From Sclerodactyla briareus (lineage: Eukaryota; Echinodermata; Holothuroidea; Dendrochirotida; Sclerodactylidae): DNA of 64,000 nt. Below the pieces are notes generated by a model that did not search any database, was not told the DNA's origin, and was given only the letters and a program-made list of their open reading frames with translations. Position numbers and translations under genes: made by a program. The stretch lies in NCBI GenBank assembly GCA_026419785.1, contig JAODTK010004610.1:106500-170499 (forward strand), read 5' to 3'. Below, piece after piece: positions 58,555-64,000 of this stretch. Positions within the stretch are counted from its first letter, which is position 1; the number at the start of each line of letters is the position of its first letter.

Positions 58555-59600
58555 GCTGCGGCGCACCATTGATTGCCGTGCTCGAATTTTGAAAGTTTTC
58601 TCCGTGCAATGGGAGCTCCATCAAGAGTCATTCAAAGTAATTAAAGTAAACTCAAATTTGAAAAAAGAGGAATTCCACTTCAACCCACAGTATTTTGATA
58701 CGATTATATCCGATGAAATCCACCATTGGATGCCGCGAAGCTAAGCGAGGACTTCAAATCATGATCTTCTCTGATGCACGGTGACCCCCGATGTCTATTT
58801 TTTCATGTAGTAAATTGCAAATAAACTTTGCAAATTAAAACGTATTTCATCTTATCTCCCGTATGTTCCAAGTCGGCTTTATTCCATTCGAAGCGGCACC
58901 ATCATTTCCGCGCCAAATAGCTGAATTTTCAAACAAGGCTTCTCAAATTTTTCCCCCAAAAAAATTGTGAGCTCCAATAGCTATTTGCCTTGGTATAATT
59001 GAAAAATAACTTGAGCATTAGTACAATTTCACGTTAGTTACTATGTTCTTGCGATTTCAAGGCTGTCCAAGCGAGGCGGCACAATTCTTGGGAGCCGCGC
59101 AGCGAAGCATTTTTTTTTTAATATTGATCATTATGAATGCCGAATGGTGATCTCCAGATGGCGATTTTCAATAAATAAATTGAAAGTAAGTTAACTTTAC
59201 ATATTAGAATGAATTTCAGCCTTATCCACTACTATGTTCATGCGAATTTTGGGCCCATAATTGCGGAGCGGCATAATTAGTTTTCGCGCAGCGTAGCATA
59301 TCTATGAAGTAAGGTTTTGCACATATGCCATGGTTAGATGCCAGATTTTCATCGAAAAAGATACATAATACACCTTCAACAAATGAAAGTGAATTTCACC
59401 TCAGGCGTGATTGGGCAAAATGTCCAAACTGGCGTTCTTAGACGCCAAATTGTGATGGCCAGATGGCCATTTTCTCACATTTAAATGAAAATAAACTCAC
59501 ATATGAAAGAATATCACGTTAGCAGTTCAGCGATTTTAGGATTTAGTGGAGTAGGCAAGTGGCACCATGATTTGTCAAGCAGCGTAGCACGATGTTGTCG
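58555..59600. repeat. degenerate tandem array, ~200-bp unit
   Basis: A conserved core such as 'gcggcacaattcttgggagc' followed by 'gcgcagcgaagca' recurs near 58560, 58885, 59092, 59268 and 59562. Between cores lie 'tgaaaataaact', 'aatttcacgtta', 'tactatgttc(a/t)tgcga' and 'gatggccattttc' blocks. Spacing varies (about 175-300 bp), so units are strongly diverged or partly deleted. Confidence 0.55.
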
Positions 59601-61794
59601 AAGCAAAGGATTTTTGTGGTCCGCAATGTTAGTTCTATAATGAGCTTCATCTGGCCGCAATTTTTGGCCCGCGGACTGCCATTTGGTAACCCGAAGGGGC
59701 TGTTAGTGTATCGTTGAACACTTTCCATAATATTAGAACAAAAACAACTTGAAATATCGGGGGATCCAGCGTGTAATTGTACGCGAATTTGATGCATTTT
59801 CCCGGCCGGTATATCGTAGAAGTCTTGAGCGTAATGACCTCAGGTTGGTCCGTGGGTGGCGCCTATGTATTTTAATCAAAGATCAAGCGCGATCCTTTGG
59901 ACAGACCAATTCGAAGGCAAGCATGTACTAATCTCAACATATGTTTGATGTTGAGGTGTGTGGGAATCCGCACGATGATCAAAGACACTTGACTATATAG
60001 TCTTTACTTTTCGATTCCGAGAATGCCTTTTTATTTGAATATTCAATTTTTACGACCCCTGACAAAGGTTGGGAGACCCGCCCCCCTCCCCCACCCGGCC
60101 CCATTGGGCACGACGCCACTGCCAAACGGAACAATTCTATCTTCTGACGAAATGCGATCATGGTCGCCCAAATCACATGGTGACTATAACACTACGAAGC
60201 GAGGGCGCTGTGGACGTAACAACCAGAGTCTAAATAGACGGCTTTGATAGTAACGTTTCCACACTGATTTCCTGCTCTGCCTAGATAGGAGCTCCAGTAC
60301 AGCCATGCCCTGGGTTTGGTTCATGGAACCCTCGACGCTGTCGCGCCTTTCTTTTTTTTGCACTGGAGGAAGTTCAAATCTGCAATAATCAACGAATCTA
60401 AATAGATAATGTGTCATAGTGGATAACAGTTTAGTTATAATCTAAACCCTGTTTTTGTATTGTTTTATCGATCGTATTGAATCAACTTACTTCCGCCAGG
60501 TTCGCAGGATTTCTATTCTATCTTTCTCTCATCAGTAACAATTACCTCCACCAATCAACTCTTCCACAATGGTTTTTTTTCAATCACAGTGGAATTAATG
60601 TGTAAATTTCGATAGGAAACAAACAATATTTGAATATTCATGTGGGTATGAAAATAATTTATTACATGATGGGATGGTTTTCGATCTTGCGTTTACACAC
60701 ATGCACATGTTCACGCCGAAAACCGTATGAACATGGCATCTGGACTGACTGACATTTTTCCTTAGCTCAAAGGCGTTGTTAAGTTTTGCGATGAGGAGTG
60801 GGATGGCCATGGTGATGAATATTAAGCGGAACGCCACCATAGGTTGGCGCGTCGCGTAGTCGAAATTGGTTGGTTTTACCGCCCCCCCCCCCCCCCCCCC
60901 ATTTTTGACATTTATCACGCCGGCCAAGTTCAGAGCATTTAATATTTGACAAAGGACATCAGACTTTGCGCCGAAGCGGGAAAACTCTGTTCTCTTGATA
61001 GAGAAGAATAGGAAGGGTATTCACTATAAATTTCCGGCAACGCCTTTGCCTCATTTTAACGACGATATTCGCATTTTTTGGCTCGACCTTTTTTGTGCTG
61101 GTAGGATTGTTAGCACACTGGTCGTTGTCAGTTTGAGCTGTTGGTGTACCCGATGGACTTTGACACAAGCAATACAGAATACATCTCATTGACTGTAACT
61201 GTGAACAGCTTGTGTATAAACTGAGCTTTTATGTTCGAACTGGAGAGGGGGGGGGGGGGGGGTTGGCGCTTCTCCTCTTCTGCCCATGCGGATAGAAGTG
61301 TTCATACGCGATTATTAAGTGTAGAGAATAAACAAAATTGTACTCAATCTAGATGGGAAATCCGGCCACCCCATGCGCGCCGACAGTTTGTCATTTTGCT
61401 TTGGTACTGGATCTCTACAGACTTTGAGCACAAAATTGCAATCTGACTAGAATTGAGCATATGCGGCATGATAGGCTCGTTATTATATTAATTTAGAATT
61501 GAAAAACGAGTTTTCTGACTAGAAAAGTGGGAGGCGAGAATTTTACTTCTTGTGTACCAAACCGGCTTGCACAAATGTTTCCTGTGAAATTTGAATCATG
61601 CCATGGTTAAGGGAAATACGAACGGGGTTAAATTGCTGTCAAGCGGGATCGAAAATTTGCGCCACTCCGCTGTGACTCCCGAGCTCCCCCCCCCCCGGCC
61701 CGTAAAACCCCCGCCTGCTTCCAGATTGCCGTATCGACAAGACTTGACATGCAAGTTGCGTGCTGTCCATGATTCCGTATCATCTTTAACGTCT
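59601..61794. other. intergenic; fragment of family B end module
   Basis: 60815-60900 on the minus strand carries 'tggcgttccgctt' and 'gcgcgccaacctatggtggc'-like sequence next to an ~18-base C-run (60883-60900), the same module as at 18060-18115. G-run at 61247-61262. No exon recognised. Confidence 0.4.
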
Positions 61795-62030
61795 CTCCCA
61801 TGCGTCGGCAACGAGAGATTTTGTCCCTTGGGGGGTTTTTGAGGTCGGAACCCAAGGCAAATGCGCCCTCATTAATTGCCTCACCGTCCAAGTGGTCATT
61901 ACAATTTATAGGCCTTCTAACACATGCGCCTGCAATAATCACTAAATAACGTCGCAAAACGTCACTGAACTGCAACACTCGGGTTTTGCGCAATTTGGTG
62001 ATTCCTTCGGTCATGGGGGGGGGGGGTCTG
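61795..62030 (-). repeat. SINE-like dispersed repeat, family C copy 4
   Basis: Minus strand: 'ccatgaccgaaggaatcacc', 'gttgcagttcagtgacgttt', 'gcatgtgttagaaggcctat', 'aaattgtaatgacc', 'gacggtgaggcaattaatga', 'gggcgcatttgccttgggtt' and 'aaaatctctcgttgcc'. Confidence 0.65.
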
Positions 62031-62929
62031 ACGCCCTCATAGTGCGCCCAGTTCTCTCGACCACGTTTGAACATGAAGTCCCCTGTCGTTGATACACATT
62101 GGCATGCGTGGTCAGTGCTTCAGGTGCGGCACTGGCATGTATGTGTAGTGTAATTGTAAAGATCAATGTTTTATAATAGAGCTCTTGTGAAGCGCTCCGA
62201 GTTGTTTACCCAATATAGGTCCATGGGAGGTGCTAGGCTATACGATTCACATCGTTATAATGGTGACGAATTGCAGCTTTTTGCAATTTATCGCCTTTAC
62301 TGATCAACCCATTAGAAATAATATATTCTCAGTCCGTATGTATACAGTCTTAATTCAGGGACGATAAAAAAAAAAAATGCATGAAATTCTATCAGCCTAG
62401 GGAATATCTTCCTAAAAAAAACCTATTCAGGACACTATACAATGGTTGTGATGTTATGATCTTTCACGCATAAATTTAGAGTGTGTTCTCCCTAAAACAT
62501 ATTTACGTTTATTGGCGTTTGAGGAAAGATTTCATATTCATTCGCGGTGATACGAATTGATATCTGAGGCTTATTTGCCTATTCGTATGTGCTTTCATCT
62601 AGAATGGTTCTGCCTATGGGAAACCAATATTCACTCCTCAACTATGTGCAATACCATATAGCGGGTTCATGCGTGTACACACGCAATTTTTTTTGCGGCG
62701 ATACCCCCCCCCCCCCCACCCCAGTTGTATCGGGAGATTGCTTCGAACGATGATGATGTTGGCAATATTGGCCAAAGGGATCTTGATATAATTCCAAATA
62801 GTCTTCCGATTCGGCCAAATGTTTTTCAATGCCGCAGATAAGTGCAAAGTTATGCAAGTGCGTGCCACAATCGCAAACGGTTCTTTCAAGTTAAATGGGC
62901 AATATATTCATCAGGTGAAATCAGTAAAA
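62031..62929. other. intergenic, no gene recognised
   Basis: AT-rich with a C-run at 62705-62717. ORFs up to 83 codons lack domains. Confidence 0.4.
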
Positions 62930-63640
62930 GGATCTCGAGGTTCTTTTGATTCTTCTTGAAACCTTCTAAGCAGTGTGCTGAAGCTGCGAGGAAAGGTAGA
63001 GAGGATTCTTGGCTTGATAAGACGTCACTTTAGTTTTCTTGATAAAGATACTGTTGTCACGGTTGTTGAAGCAAGCTGATGAGACCTTCACACTGGAGTA
63101 TAGTATTCCGCCCAAGTATGGAATCCATATTTCTCGAAAGACAAGTCAGGTAATTGAAAACGTTCAGGGTAGGCCACTAGATGTAATTCACGGTTTCTTT
63201 TTTTTTTACCTTACGAGGAGAGATTAAGGCGTCGCGGTATAACTTCGATGGAGCTGAGACTATTTGATGGTGATTGATTCAGGTTTTCAAAATTGGGCAT
63301 AGATTCGAGGGCCTCATCCACTTCTTTGAGTTGGTCAGTTACATCAAAAGGGGTCATTGGCTCAAGTCTTCGTGGTAAACGCTGTTGTAGAGTTGGACAT
63401 TCGGAAATATTTCTCTCCCAGAGAGTTATTATGAGTGGAATAGCCTTCCTGAAGAGTTTGTTCTGTCGAAGAGTGTGTGAATGCATTCAAGCGTCTTGAT
63501 TTATTTCTCAGGAATTGTGGGCGAAATCTTTGAGCATCTGGGGTTGGTTCTTCTCTTTTGGGACGTTGTGGCTACCAGGGTTCCCACATGAGTATCTTGT
63601 CTCCAGACCCTTTTTCCACTAAACTAAACTAAACACATAT
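62930..63640 (+). pseudogene. 3' end of a CR1/L2-like non-LTR retrotransposon (LINE), broken
   Basis: Conceptual translation across several frame breaks shows the conserved C-terminal part of the ORF2 reverse-transcriptase protein. In order: VERILGLIRRHFSFLDKDT (from ~62983), VWNPYFSKD (~63110), PYEERLRRRGITSMELR (~63214), then SQRVIM and AFLKSLF before TGA 63497-63499. This matches the '...LGxIxRxFxxxDKxT / VWxPYxxKDI / YEERLRRL / QRVIxxWNxLP' tail typical of CR1-superfamily LINEs. The 3' end has actaaactaaactaaac at 63618-63634, a short terminal repeat of the kind such LINEs use. Stops and shifts make it non-functional, and it is 5'-truncated as usual. Confidence 0.8.
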
Positions 63641-64000
63641 GAAAAAGAGCCTAGATGAGCTGCGGCTGTTAGCATTAGAAAGATAGATACGAGTTCCGTT
63701 AGCAGCCAGAGAGCATTCAAAATTAAAATGGACGAACAAGAGAAGTCATAAGATACCGGGCATTACCAAATGATGCCGCATCACGGCAATTGTTCCACGG
63801 AAATATCTTCCTCGAGTTCCCCATGAAGCAATTTAACGTCCCTATCAGCAGAGTTGCTCGATATTCATTGCCCTTTCATCTCAGCATACAGTGTAAGTCC
63901 GTTCTAAATCTAATTCTCTCCACCAAAACGGTCTTTTCACAGTCATACCCAGGGGAACGTAGCTAGGGTCATATGCTTGGGGGGGGGGGGGGGGGGGGGC
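63641..64000. other. non-coding end of window; terminal G-run
   Basis: No exon recognised. The window stops inside a G-run of at least 20 bases (63980-63999), similar to the long G-runs throughout. Confidence 0.4.

Overview
The window is animal genomic DNA from a repeat-rich, AT-leaning genome, probably a marine invertebrate. Evidence for this: a spliced metazoan MAP-kinase phosphatase gene, CR1-type LINE debris, several SINE/MITE-like families, (ATT)n, (GATA)n and (CA)n microsatellites, and many very long G or C runs. Nothing in it is prokaryotic: there are no operons, no long ORFs and no CRISPR. The species cannot be named from the sequence. Homopolymer-linked indels inside an otherwise well conserved gene suggest an unpolished long-read assembly, so reading frames are unreliable throughout.

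The one gene I can support strongly is a dual-specificity MAP-kinase phosphatase (MKP; DUSP1/2/4/5 class) on the + strand, ATG 29876 to stop 41877. Its three exons are scattered over 12 kb and its short frames are easily overlooked. Exon 1 (29876-30246) encodes the rhodanese-like CH2 domain with DCRPF and an LLRRRSK docking motif. Exon 2 (37529-38023) encodes the linker and first half of the phosphatase domain, with LYLG, VLNVS and the IPVED general-acid motif. Exon 3 (41613-41877) encodes the HCKAGISRS active site and the C-terminus. Both introns are phase 1 and codons rejoin correctly (G|GA = Gly; G|AT = Asp). Upstream lie a perfect CArG box (29813), a cluster of ETS-type ACTTCC motifs (29409-29460) and two identical copies of a CRE-containing 15-mer (28390, 28621). 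This is the arrangement expected of an ERK-feedback immediate-early gene, but it is inferred from motifs only.

The rest is mobile-element and satellite sequence. 4.97-12.75 kb: four rearranged copies of a 1.6-1.8 kb non-autonomous DNA transposon whose ends are built from GATAC / AAATTTATCGG blocks, one copy flanked by TAA repeats (PIF-Harbinger-like). 10.27-10.61 kb: a 28-bp minisatellite. 16.07-18.13 kb: a dispersed 0.7 kb repeat plus a ~180-bp tandem array; the dispersed repeat recurs at 55.9 kb. 18.9-19.7, 21.7-22.5, 40.3-41.5 and 44.9-45.4 kb: four copies of a composite family that ends in (CA)n. 24.99-26.45 kb: an element with ~24-bp inverted ends and clustered TTAGTC/GACTAA motifs, carrying a nested SINE-like copy. 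Five copies of that SINE-like family occur across the window. 58.55-59.6 kb: a degenerate ~200-bp array. 62.9-63.6 kb: a broken 3' end of a CR1/L2-like LINE. A 110-aa minus-strand ORF at 51.5-51.9 kb is the only other protein-like frame, and it is unassigned.

I did not find a clearly new biological system. The most informative items are the MKP gene with its promoter motifs and frame breaks, and the two unusual DNA-transposon families.
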